A stretch of 49,592 nucleotides of DNA, taken from NCBI GenBank assembly GCA_030378005.1, contig JAUCGF010000111.1, forward strand, positions 1 to 49,592, in the 5' to 3' direction. Made by a program: the position numbers and the translations under genes. The number at the start of each line of letters is the position of its first letter. The stretch's first letter is position 1. Of this stretch, positions 35,099-43,547 are shown piece after piece. The notes beneath the pieces are model-generated. The model made no database searches and was not told the origin of the DNA. It saw nothing but the letters and a program-made list of their open reading frames with translations. The DNA comes from Desulfococcaceae bacterium HSG9 (GTDB taxonomy: Bacteria > Desulfobacterota > Desulfobacteria > Desulfobacterales > JAUCGF01).

Positions 35099-38000
35099 GA
35101 CTTTTAAACCTGGAACTGATTGCTTACGGCCCATTTACCGGCACTGCCATTGATCTATCACAGGGCAATGAAGGATTGCATATTATTTACGGTGCTAATG
35201 AAGCCGGTAAAAGTTGCGCTTTGAGAGCGTTGACAAATCTGTTTTATGGCATTCCGGTGCGTACAACAGACAGTTTTGTTCATACAAATCCTAAATTACG
35301 TATCGGTGCCCGAATACGCCATTCAGATGGTTGCACATTACATTTCATCCGACGTAAAGGTAGGCAAAAAACATTGCTTAATATGGATGGTGAAGCATTG
35401 GATGAGCTTGCGTTGGCGCGTTATCTCGGTGATGTCAGCCGTGAATTGTTTACCAATCTGTTCGGAATTGATCAAACAGTGCTGGTGCAGGGCGGCAAAG
35501 CCTTAATTTCCGGCGGGGGAGATATTGGACAGAGCCTTTTTGCCACCGGTATGGGCATTGTGGGCATGCGTGATGTGCTTGCATCTTTAGATAACGAAAC
35601 TGACGACCTTTTTAAGCCTGGCGGTAAAAATCCATCTATAAATAAATTGATTCAAGAGTTTAAGGCGGTTAAAAAACAGTGTAAAACCAAATCACTTTCT
35701 TCTAATGAGTATTTGTTTCATACGCGTACTCTCAAAGATGCTGAAGATAAGAAGCAGGAGATCGAACGCAGTTTATATACAATTTCGGCGCAACTCAATC
35801 GTTGCGAAAGACTGAAAAAAGCGATTCCCAAAATTGTCAAACGCCAGGCGTTGTATGACCAATTGAAACAGATGGGCAAAGTTATTCTGTTGCCGCGTGC
35901 GAGCGAAAATTTTTCCGTACAACGACAAAAGACTTGGGAAACCCTGAATAATGCCCGGACAGCCAAAACGCGCCTTGACAAAGAACTCGCCGTAATTCGA
36001 GACGAGATTGCCCAGATTACTCTGAATCCTCAATTTATCCAACTACGACAAGAAATCAAAGCGCTTTATCTCCAATCCGGCAGTTTTTACAAAGCCCAAA
36101 AAGATTTACCAAAACTTCGTGCTGACCGTTATCACTTGCGCGATGAAGCCCGCACGATTTTGCGTAAAATGGGTTCATCCGTAGCGCTGCCCGATGTTGA
36201 ACAGTTGCGTTTGCCTGATTCAAAAATTGCGCGTATCCGTGAGTTGAGCCACAAAAAGGACACTTATGATGAACGCAAACGTGCCACTTTAAAAGAGATT
36301 CGTAAATCAGAACTGCAATTAGCCACAGCGCGTCAGGACATGAAAAACTCACAGGGTCTGAATTGGTCTATGCGAGATGCAGGTAAGCTGGCCAAAGCCC
36401 TCATGCAAGCTCAGAAAAAAGGCGATTTGCAAGGAAATTCAGATAAACTGACTGCTGACCTTGAGGAGCGTCAAAAACAGGCCGACCGGCTTTTGCAAAG
36501 AATCGGATTATGGAAAGGTTCTTTAACTCAACTGGAACAATTTGCCGCACCGTCCGAAGAAACTGTGCTGCGTTTTGACGCCGCTTTGACGGAAACAGAT
36601 GCCCAACTGCGTCAAAACCGTAAAATGATTACCGATACCAAAGCGCGTAACCTGGAAATTGAAAACACAATCAATACAATGCAAGGTTCCGGATCAATCC
36701 CCACGCGTGAGCAATTGCAAAAAGCGCGTCGCCATCGTGACAACGGCTGGCAAATTGCGCGTCATATCTTGCTGACAGGGGAGCCGGATGAAGTCAGTGT
36801 ACGCGCTTTTACCGCTTCCGAATACGAAATGCAGAATACGGAATGCGGAAATAACAGTGATGTCGTTCCAAATTCTGAATTCCAAATTCAGCATTCCATA
36901 GCCGAGGCCTACCAGAATACAGTCAGAAGAACCGATGATATCAGTGACCGTCTTTATAGTGAATCCGAACGCGCCGCCCGATTGGCCGGACTGCTTGCCG
37001 ACCGTGAACAAGGAATCCAAAAATTGTCTCTCATTGAAAAGGATTTTATGGTGGCTAAAAGGTCCCGTGCACAGTTGGAAAAAAACTGGCAGTTGCAGTG
37101 GCAATCGTTAGGATTGACGCCGTTGCCTCCCAGAGAGATGTTAGCCTGGCTTCAAAACAGACGCCAATTGATTAATCAGGGAGAAGATATACGCAGGCAA
37201 TCGGCCGAGATTGAGCGTATCAATGCGCTAATCGCCTATCACCGGTCATATTTGTACAATTGCTTGGCAGAATGCCTGCCTGAATCCGAACAGGCAACAT
37301 TGACAGACGCTCAAAATATCTCTCTACCGGATGAGAACGCATCTTTAGACAGTTTGATTGATCGCTGCGCTCTTGAAGTAAAGACCATTGAAGAAAACCG
37401 CAACCGTTGTCTGAATCTGAAAGAGCGCATCAATGACCTTGAAGAACGACTAACTATTGTTCAGCAGGAGTTAAATCAGGCTGAAAAAGAACAGGCGGAC
37501 TGGCGACTGCAATGGAGACAGGCGGTGAGTTGTCTCGGTTTGGATGAATATGCGCTGCCCGAAGAAGCGGAAGTCGTGTTATCCGGCGTTCAACAACTGT
37601 TTGAGCGGATGGATAAAGCGCGTGGCATTCATGGACGGATTCAGGCAATTCAGACCGATGCGCTTAATTTTGAAGTGCAAGTCGCTCAACTGTACAGCCG
37701 GCTTACACATGAAAATAATTTCAACTCACCAGATGAGACGGCCTCTGTTTTGCATGAACAGATGAATCAGGCTCTTACAGACGCGGCCCGGCGTGAAGAG
37801 CTTGAAAAACAACGTCGCGCCCTTGAAAAACGTATTATTGTTGAAAAGAATACGATTGACAAGATGACTTTTCGGATGGAAGAATTGCAACGCTTGGCTG
37901 GCAATGCGAGCGTGGAAGACCTTCCTGAAATTGAAAACAGATCAGAGCTGGCATACAAACTTAAAGACCGGATTGAGCGCCTTGAAAATGAATTGGCCGA

Positions 38001-38745
38001 ATACAGTGCCGGCACAGACATTCATGCTTTTATCAAAGATGCCGTGCGGGTTGATGCCGATGCGTTGCCGGCTGAAACAGACGCACTCAAGCGGAAGATT
38101 GACGAACTTACCGGAAAACGCTCCCTGACTGATCAAACTATCGGCAGTGAAAAAACTACGCTTGAAACAATGGGCGGCGGGACCGACGCATCCGAATTAG
38201 CGGAAAAATCGCAAGCGCTTCTGGCTGAATTGAAGGATGCCGCAGAGCGTTATGCCACAGTGCGGGTGGCGTCTGCGGTTTTGCTGAAAGCTGTCGAAAA
38301 ATATCGCAAAACGCATCAGGGCACCCTTTTGAAACGCGCCGGTGAGATTTTCAGCCATTTAACCTTAAATAGATTTAAAGGATTAGCGCCGGATTATGAT
38401 GAAAAAGACAATCCGGTTCTGATGGGTGTGCGGGCTGCAACCACAAATCGGGAAGACGAAAAAATACCCACTTATGGGATGAGCAGCGGAACCGGCGATC
38501 AGCTTTATCTGGCACTCAGACTGGCGGCCATTGAACAACGCCTGATAACAAGCGAACCTATGCCGCTTATTTTGGATGACGTTCTAGTCAATTTTGATGA
38601 CGCCCGTGCTTTGGCCGCATTGGATATTTTTTCTGAATTAAGCCGTAAAACCCAAATAATTTTTTTCACTCACCATCGCCACCTCGTTGAACTGGCCAAG
38701 GAACATTGCGATAATCAGACACTTTTTTGCCATGAATTGAATTAA
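35095..38745 (+). CDS. SbcC/YhaN-like coiled-coil ATPase
   Basis: A 1216-residue Rad50/SbcC-type ATPase. Walker A GANEAGKS is at 33-40. Long coiled coils run from about 190 to 1050. The C-terminal head has the signature region YGMSSGTGDQLYLALRL and Walker B PLILDDVLVNFDD, followed by the H-loop FFTHH. No CxxC zinc hook is visible at the coiled-coil tip, as expected for the YhaN-type rather than true SbcC. Around residues 575-603 (36818-36900) the coding DNA contains an imperfect inverted repeat of GGAATGC/GGAATTC units, read in frame. Its partner is the nuclease encoded just upstream. Confidence 0.88.
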   Translation: MRLLNLELIAYGPFTGTAIDLSQGNEGLHIIYGANEAGKSCALRALTNLFYGIPVRTTDSFVHTNPKLRIGARIRHSDGCTLHFIRRKGRQKTLLNMDGEALDELALARYLGDVSRELFTNLFGIDQTVLVQGGKALISGGGDIGQSLFATGMGIVGMRDVLASLDNETDDLFKPGGKNPSINKLIQEFKAVKKQCKTKSLSSNEYLFHTRTLKDAEDKKQEIERSLYTISAQLNRCERLKKAIPKIVKRQALYDQLKQMGKVILLPRASENFSVQRQKTWETLNNARTAKTRLDKELAVIRDEIAQITLNPQFIQLRQEIKALYLQSGSFYKAQKDLPKLRADRYHLRDEARTILRKMGSSVALPDVEQLRLPDSKIARIRELSHKKDTYDERKRATLKEIRKSELQLATARQDMKNSQGLNWSMRDAGKLAKALMQAQKKGDLQGNSDKLTADLEERQKQADRLLQRIGLWKGSLTQLEQFAAPSEETVLRFDAALTETDAQLRQNRKMITDTKARNLEIENTINTMQGSGSIPTREQLQKARRHRDNGWQIARHILLTGEPDEVSVRAFTASEYEMQNTECGNNSDVVPNSEFQIQHSIAEAYQNTVRRTDDISDRLYSESERAARLAGLLADREQGIQKLSLIEKDFMVAKRSRAQLEKNWQLQWQSLGLTPLPPREMLAWLQNRRQLINQGEDIRRQSAEIERINALIAYHRSYLYNCLAECLPESEQATLTDAQNISLPDENASLDSLIDRCALEVKTIEENRNRCLNLKERINDLEERLTIVQQELNQAEKEQADWRLQWRQAVSCLGLDEYALPEEAEVVLSGVQQLFERMDKARGIHGRIQAIQTDALNFEVQVAQLYSRLTHENNFNSPDETASVLHEQMNQALTDAARREELEKQRRALEKRIIVEKNTIDKMTFRMEELQRLAGNASVEDLPEIENRSELAYKLKDRIERLENELAEYSAGTDIHAFIKDAVRVDADALPAETDALKRKIDELTGKRSLTDQTIGSEKTTLETMGGGTDASELAEKSQALLAELKDAAERYATVRVASAVLLKAVEKYRKTHQGTLLKRAGEIFSHLTLNRFKGLAPDYDEKDNPVLMGVRAATTNREDEKIPTYGMSSGTGDQLYLALRLAAIEQRLITSEPMPLILDDVLVNFDDARALAALDIFSELSRKTQIIFFTHHRHLVELAKEHCDNQTLFCHELN
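36818..36900. repeat. intragenic palindromic repeat insertion
   Basis: The left arm carries GAAATGCAGAATACGGAATG, and the right arm AAATTCTGAATTCCAAATTC followed by AGCATTCC is its approximate reverse complement. Units of this type are commonly intergenic. Here the element keeps the frame and adds about 28 residues to the coiled coil. Confidence 0.6.
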
Positions 38746-38815
38746 GATTCAGTATCCAGTCTGTTGCCGACTGCTGATTGCCGATACTTGATACCTTAAA
38801 CAAGAGGCTTTTCAA

Positions 38816-40093
38816 ATGAATCAGCAAAAAACAACCTCATCATCATCACACCGTTTGCGCCAACTGCTGCACTACTGGTTCGTTCAATATAACCCGCTCT
38901 ATTTTTTCAGCGCTCTTTGTGTTTTGCTTGGCATGTTCCTGATCACCCGGGAACTGCCCCAATTGAATTGGCAGCATGGCCATATCTTTGCCAGTGCTGT
39001 GATGCAGGTGTACGAACTGATGTTAATCTCCGGTGCGGTGCTGTTATTCCGCGGGGCATCGCAATATCGTCCGTCTGTGATTCTGGGATTGCTGGCCGTT
39101 TTTTTTATGTTTGACTGCACACTGCAAACCGAAGGGTTGGCTGCGGTCAGCCCCTTATATGCGGTTATGTGGATTTGTATGATTCCCGTTAAAATCACCG
39201 CGTTGGTTTATGCGTTCAGGCTTAGGGCGTCGTGGGATTTTTGGGTGTTCCCTGCTTTGGCCGGAAGTGCCATTGCTGTCGCGCCGCATTTGATGCGACC
39301 GAGTGCATCAGCAAATCTAACCATTTTGATAATAGCATCCTGGTTAGGCTTCCTGTTAGCAGCGGTGGTGATTGAAAAGCGTCCCCTGATTTCCTGCACT
39401 GTCAAACTGGACACCTGGGGGCTTTCCGTATTACGAAAGTCAGTCAATGCGGTTTGGATGATTTGGTTTGGTTTCTATTTTTACCATCTGATTGTTTGGA
39501 ATCAACTATTCGGCGTATTGCCGGGCCTGGTGCGATTTGCACCGCTGGCGGTCGTTATACCGCTATTCAATAAAATAGAAAGCCATACCTGGATTGGCGG
39601 CATCGTCGCTATTACCGTTTCTTTTTGGTATCCTCCTGCTGTTGCGCCTACGGCGCTGGGTGTAGGTCTTTTTTTGACTCTTATGACATATAGCCGATCT
39701 CAACAGCGGCGTTTAATTGTGGGAGCTGTCTGCGCATTTTATATTGCCTGTCAGACGTTCGGATGGCAACATTGGCCGCTGCCTCCGTTGAACATGGCGG
39801 TTAATATAGTCACCGTCGCAGTTTTACTCCTGATCGCCTGGCGTTTAAAGATGCGTTGCGCTCTTTTGCCACTGCTTTTCGGATTGGTACCCGCGATTAT
39901 CAAGTATCTGCCGTTAATCATCCGGTTGTTAACATCACTTAGCGGATTCGAATGGGGCATTATTCTTTTGCTTACAGGCTTTGTCGCACTGGTGGCCGGT
40001 ATTGCGGTCAACTGGAATATGCGCGGTGAAACAAATGAACAGCCAACATCGAATAATCAATTTCCGAACTCTGAAAAAGGAATTGACAAATGA
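38816..40093 (+). CDS. polytopic membrane protein, unknown function
   Basis: A 425-residue protein with about eleven or twelve predicted membrane helices, beginning after a short Ser-rich cytoplasmic N-terminus (first helix around PLYFFSALCVLLGMFLI). It ends in a hydrophilic tail of about 25 residues (GETNEQPTSNNQFPNSEKG). I cannot assign it to a known family, although the size and helix number recall lipid-linked sugar polymerases or flippases. AGAGG lies upstream of the ATG. The stop overlaps the start of the actin-fold ATPase (ATGA), so it is translationally coupled and probably acts with it. Confidence 0.8.
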   Translation: MNQQKTTSSSSHRLRQLLHYWFVQYNPLYFFSALCVLLGMFLITRELPQLNWQHGHIFASAVMQVYELMLISGAVLLFRGASQYRPSVILGLLAVFFMFDCTLQTEGLAAVSPLYAVMWICMIPVKITALVYAFRLRASWDFWVFPALAGSAIAVAPHLMRPSASANLTILIIASWLGFLLAAVVIEKRPLISCTVKLDTWGLSVLRKSVNAVWMIWFGFYFYHLIVWNQLFGVLPGLVRFAPLAVVIPLFNKIESHTWIGGIVAITVSFWYPPAVAPTALGVGLFLTLMTYSRSQQRRLIVGAVCAFYIACQTFGWQHWPLPPLNMAVNIVTVAVLLLIAWRLKMRCALLPLLFGLVPAIIKYLPLIIRLLTSLSGFEWGIILLLTGFVALVAGIAVNWNMRGETNEQPTSNNQFPNSEKGIDK

Positions 40094-41160
40094 ATACGAC
40101 AAATGAGAAAATGCCGTCTGATCAAAGTAAGATGCCTAACGGCGAACCGCTGGCATCAGGCCCCTCAGGCATTGATATAGGAACTGCCAATATCGTGGTT
40201 GCGCAAAAAACAGGTAAACGTGAGATTACGCGTGTTCAACTGAATGCGTTTTACACGCTCCCTTATTCCCGCATGACCGAACTCGCCCTTTTGAATGAAG
40301 GCGGCATGTTTGTCAAAGCCAATGGCAAAATCCATGCGCTGGGATATCAGGCTGAAAATTTTGCCAATATTGTAGGCGGTATCGTCAAACGACCTATTGC
40401 CGGCGGAATTTTAAACGCCAAAGAAGAGGATACAACGTTTATTATCCAAGCGTTGCTCAACAAACTGATCGCAGATGCGCCGGTTAAAAATACCAAAATA
40501 TGTTTCAATATCCCCGGATCGCCGATTGATGATACTGTTTCTGTTTTTTACCATGAAGCGATCATCAAAAAGTATCTTGAACAAAAAGGCTATCAGGCCG
40601 AACCCGTGAATGAAGGTCTGGCCGTTGTGCTGTCCGAATTAGCGGTATCTTCTTCAAATCAACCCTACACCGGTATCGGCATCAGTCTGGGAGGCGGCAT
40701 GTGCAATGTCTGTTTTGCCTATCTGGCGGTGCCTGTGGTAACATACAGTATTCGCAAAGGCGGCGATTACATTGACGCTATGGCTGCTGAGGCGGTCGGG
40801 GAAACACCGGGAAAAGTTCGCATCATTAAAGAAACCCAACTGAATCTTACAAAAACGCCAGTGGGAAAAATCGAAACCGGTTTGCATATTTATTATGAAC
40901 AGCTTTTTGGAATACTGGTAAAAAGCTTACAGACCCAATTGGGATCGACTGACCGCATACCGCTTCTCCGCAAAGGTGTTCCCATAGTGCTTAGTGGAGG
41001 CGTAGCCATGTCTCCAGGTGCAAAGGAAAAATTTAAACTGGCTCTGGACACCGTTCGTCTGCCGATTGTCATTTCTGATATTATCCTTGCCAAACAGCCG
41101 TTACACGCCACCGCGCGCGGTGCGCTTAAAAACATTTCATCCGTCAAATCCGGCAAATGA
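40090..41160 (+). CDS. actin/FtsA/MreB-fold ATPase
   Basis: A 356-residue actin-superfamily protein. Phosphate-1 is GIDIGTANIVVA (27-38), the connect-1 region EPVNEGLAV (171-179), phosphate-2 ISLGGGMCNV (198-207) and the adenosine motif PIVLSGGVAMSPG (298-310). The phosphate-2 motif of the family is normally x-D-x-G-G-G-T; here the Asp is Ser 199 and the Thr is Met, so ATP hydrolysis may be altered. The N-terminal 26 residues are disordered. It overlaps the genes on both sides (ATGA each time): the membrane protein upstream and the class A PBP downstream. Whether it polymerises is unknown. It is too diverged to be called MreB, FtsA or ParM. Confidence 0.85.
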   Translation: MNTTNEKMPSDQSKMPNGEPLASGPSGIDIGTANIVVAQKTGKREITRVQLNAFYTLPYSRMTELALLNEGGMFVKANGKIHALGYQAENFANIVGGIVKRPIAGGILNAKEEDTTFIIQALLNKLIADAPVKNTKICFNIPGSPIDDTVSVFYHEAIIKKYLEQKGYQAEPVNEGLAVVLSELAVSSSNQPYTGIGISLGGGMCNVCFAYLAVPVVTYSIRKGGDYIDAMAAEAVGETPGKVRIIKETQLNLTKTPVGKIETGLHIYYEQLFGILVKSLQTQLGSTDRIPLLRKGVPIVLSGGVAMSPGAKEKFKLALDTVRLPIVISDIILAKQPLHATARGALKNISSVKSGK

Positions 41161-43379
41161 CAGCTTGGCTATTTGGAATTTGCGCGGTCATTATCCATTC
41201 GCCAGATGAAATCCGCGCCCGTATCATTGAGGAAACGCTGAAAGCACGCGGCATGAATGTTTGTGTATGCCCGACATTGGCGGATATGGATGCGATGCTT
41301 AAACAGCGCTCATCTTGGGTTGTTATTCTTGATACATGCCATAGTCTGAGTGCTTTCATGCCTTTTTTAACCCGTCTTTCCCAAAAAAAACGGGAAGGTA
41401 AAGCGCTTCGAATATCCTTAATACTGCAATCCGAAGATTTTTGTGTTCAGTCTGATGAGGCGTTGCAGGATTTCAAATTCCGGCGTCTGTTCTGCCTTCC
41501 GGATCCGATAGACCCTGAAAAAATAGCAGATTTAGCGCGGCGGGCGCGCCCTTCGATCATTCCTGTTATTATCGCCTTTTTAAAAAACACGATACTTGAA
41601 ACGATACGCCTGTTTTTGAAAACCATGATAATTTTTTTCATCCTGGTCATCGGGCTGGCAGGCGGCTATGTCGTCACATGCATCACTTCACTTCCATCGA
41701 CTGAATCCATTGAGAACTACACACCTTACCAATCCAGCGAAATGTATTCGGCAGATAATGTGCTTCTCACCGAATTTTTTATTCAACGCCGTACCTACAC
41801 GCCATTATCCCAAATACCGCCACATGTCAGTCAAGCTATTATCGCTGTTGAAGACACCCGTTTTTATAAACATAACGGCATTGACATCATTCGAATCGGT
41901 GGTGCACTCATTGCTGATTTGAAAGATCGCACTTATGCTCAGGGAGCTAGTACGATCACCCAGCAATTAGCCAAAATGCTTTTTTTGAAACCAGATAAAA
42001 CAATCACGCGTAAAGTCAAAGAGATTGCATTATCATTTAAAATCGAAAAAAATTACACCAAAGACCGTATATTGGAAATGTATCTTAACCAAGCCTATTT
42101 TGGTGCAAGGGCGTATGGTATCGAAGCGGCCTCACAAACCTATTTTGGCAAACCGATCACCGCTATCGACATATCGGAAGCCGCCCTGCTGGCCGGGTTG
42201 CTGAAAGCGCCATCGTTATATTCACCGTATAAAAATCCTAAAAAAGCGCTCAAACGGCGCAACCTTGTTTTAAAACAAATGATTGCGTATGATTTAATCA
42301 GTTCCGGTGTTTATAAAAAAGCGGTAACATCTCCGATGCCGGAAAAATTTCACGGACGTAAGTATAAAGCACCTTATTTTGTAGATCATTGCCGCACTGT
42401 CTTAAAACCGAAATTGGGCGACCGCCTTTTTTCTTTGGGGCTTAAAATCTACACCACGTTGGATTATAAAATGCAGGAGATCGCCGAAAGAGCGGTTAAT
42501 CGTGGTCTTGACGAGCTGGATAAACGCTGTGCCAAAGGTATTCAGGCCGCTCTGCTGGCTGTGGAGCTATCCACCGGACGCATCAAAGCCATGGTGGGTG
42601 GACGTGATTTCCAGATATCCCAGTTTAATCGCGCAACCCAAGCCTGGCGTCAACCCGGTTCCGCTTTCAAACCCATCGTTTATCTGACAGCGCTGAACCA
42701 AGGCTTTAAACCGCAAAATACGATTCAGGATAGTGGAACACGCTACGTGTTGAAAAACAAACAAACATGGACGCCGCGTAATTACACCGGCGTATATCAT
42801 GGAACAGTAACACTTAAACAGGCGTTAGCGCATTCATACAATGCCGCCGCCGTGAACCTGGCCTCACGGGTGGGAATTAAAAATGTAATCAGAACAGCGC
42901 AGCGACTGGGCATTACCAGTGAAATCAAACCCTATTTTTCATCAGCTCTGGGCGCATCCGAAATCACGCTTTTAGAACTGGTGTGTGCGTATGCGGCCTT
43001 TGCGCACGGCAGCCGTATAGAACCGATGATAATCAATCGCATTATGGATATAGACACTTTCACCATAACCGAACCGCGCGTCTCTAGTTCCAGGGTTATA
43101 GGCGAGCGAGAACTGGCCTATCTGAAATCACTTTTAAGAGCGGTGGTCCTGCAAGGCTCAGGCCGGAAAGCGGCGGCGCTTAACCGGGAGGTGTATGGCA
43201 AAACCGGAACAACCAACGGCTTCGTAGATGCCTGGTTTATCGGTTTTGACGATTTTCTCGCTGTGGGAGTATGGGTCGGGCGCGATACGTTGACACCCAT
43301 CGGTGAAGGTGAAGCCGGTTCCAAAGCGGCGCTGCCTATATGGATTGAGTTTATGAAAGGCGTGCAACAGGCACAGTGA
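41157..43379 (+). CDS. class A penicillin-binding protein with N-terminal receiver-like domain
   Basis: A bifunctional peptidoglycan glycosyltransferase/transpeptidase of the PBP1A type, 740 residues. The glycosyltransferase (GT51) shows VEDTRFYKHNGI with catalytic E232, GASTITQQLAK (263-273) and EMYLNQAYFG with E307. The transpeptidase has SAFK (S502), SYN (560-562) and KTGTTN near 681. One membrane helix (156-176) precedes them. Unlike ordinary PBP1A, about 130 residues lie in the cytoplasm before the helix. They look like a receiver fold with D59 at the phosphoacceptor position but no acidic pair and Asp in place of the conserved Lys (FCLPDPID). It overlaps the actin-fold gene (ATGA). Confidence 0.9.
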   Translation: MTAWLFGICAVIIHSPDEIRARIIEETLKARGMNVCVCPTLADMDAMLKQRSSWVVILDTCHSLSAFMPFLTRLSQKKREGKALRISLILQSEDFCVQSDEALQDFKFRRLFCLPDPIDPEKIADLARRARPSIIPVIIAFLKNTILETIRLFLKTMIIFFILVIGLAGGYVVTCITSLPSTESIENYTPYQSSEMYSADNVLLTEFFIQRRTYTPLSQIPPHVSQAIIAVEDTRFYKHNGIDIIRIGGALIADLKDRTYAQGASTITQQLAKMLFLKPDKTITRKVKEIALSFKIEKNYTKDRILEMYLNQAYFGARAYGIEAASQTYFGKPITAIDISEAALLAGLLKAPSLYSPYKNPKKALKRRNLVLKQMIAYDLISSGVYKKAVTSPMPEKFHGRKYKAPYFVDHCRTVLKPKLGDRLFSLGLKIYTTLDYKMQEIAERAVNRGLDELDKRCAKGIQAALLAVELSTGRIKAMVGGRDFQISQFNRATQAWRQPGSAFKPIVYLTALNQGFKPQNTIQDSGTRYVLKNKQTWTPRNYTGVYHGTVTLKQALAHSYNAAAVNLASRVGIKNVIRTAQRLGITSEIKPYFSSALGASEITLLELVCAYAAFAHGSRIEPMIINRIMDIDTFTITEPRVSSSRVIGERELAYLKSLLRAVVLQGSGRKAAALNREVYGKTGTTNGFVDAWFIGFDDFLAVGVWVGRDTLTPIGEGEAGSKAALPIWIEFMKGVQQAQ

Positions 43380-43547
43380 ACAAAATTGTAGGTGAGAACG
43401 ATCTTTTTATAGTCAGATATTCCCTATTATTTTTTTAGGATGCGGAATCGTCTGGGTTTGGAGGAGGCATCTTCAGGTAAGCAGAGTACATTAAACGGTG
43501 TTCCTGACGCACCCATAAATGAATCCCGGCATCCCATTTTCAGACTG

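Noticed and set aside
35095..38745. True SbcC with a zinc hook
   Set aside because: No CxxC motif is seen at the coiled-coil tip; the YhaN-like type fits better.
40044..40076. Second GGAATTC-type repeat in the tail of the membrane protein gene
   Set aside because: The similarity to the repeat at 36818 is too weak and one-sided.
40090..41160. MamK/Mad28-type magnetosome filament gene
   Set aside because: No magnetosome genes are in the window and the neighbours are a membrane protein and a PBP; the ATPase is too diverged to assign.
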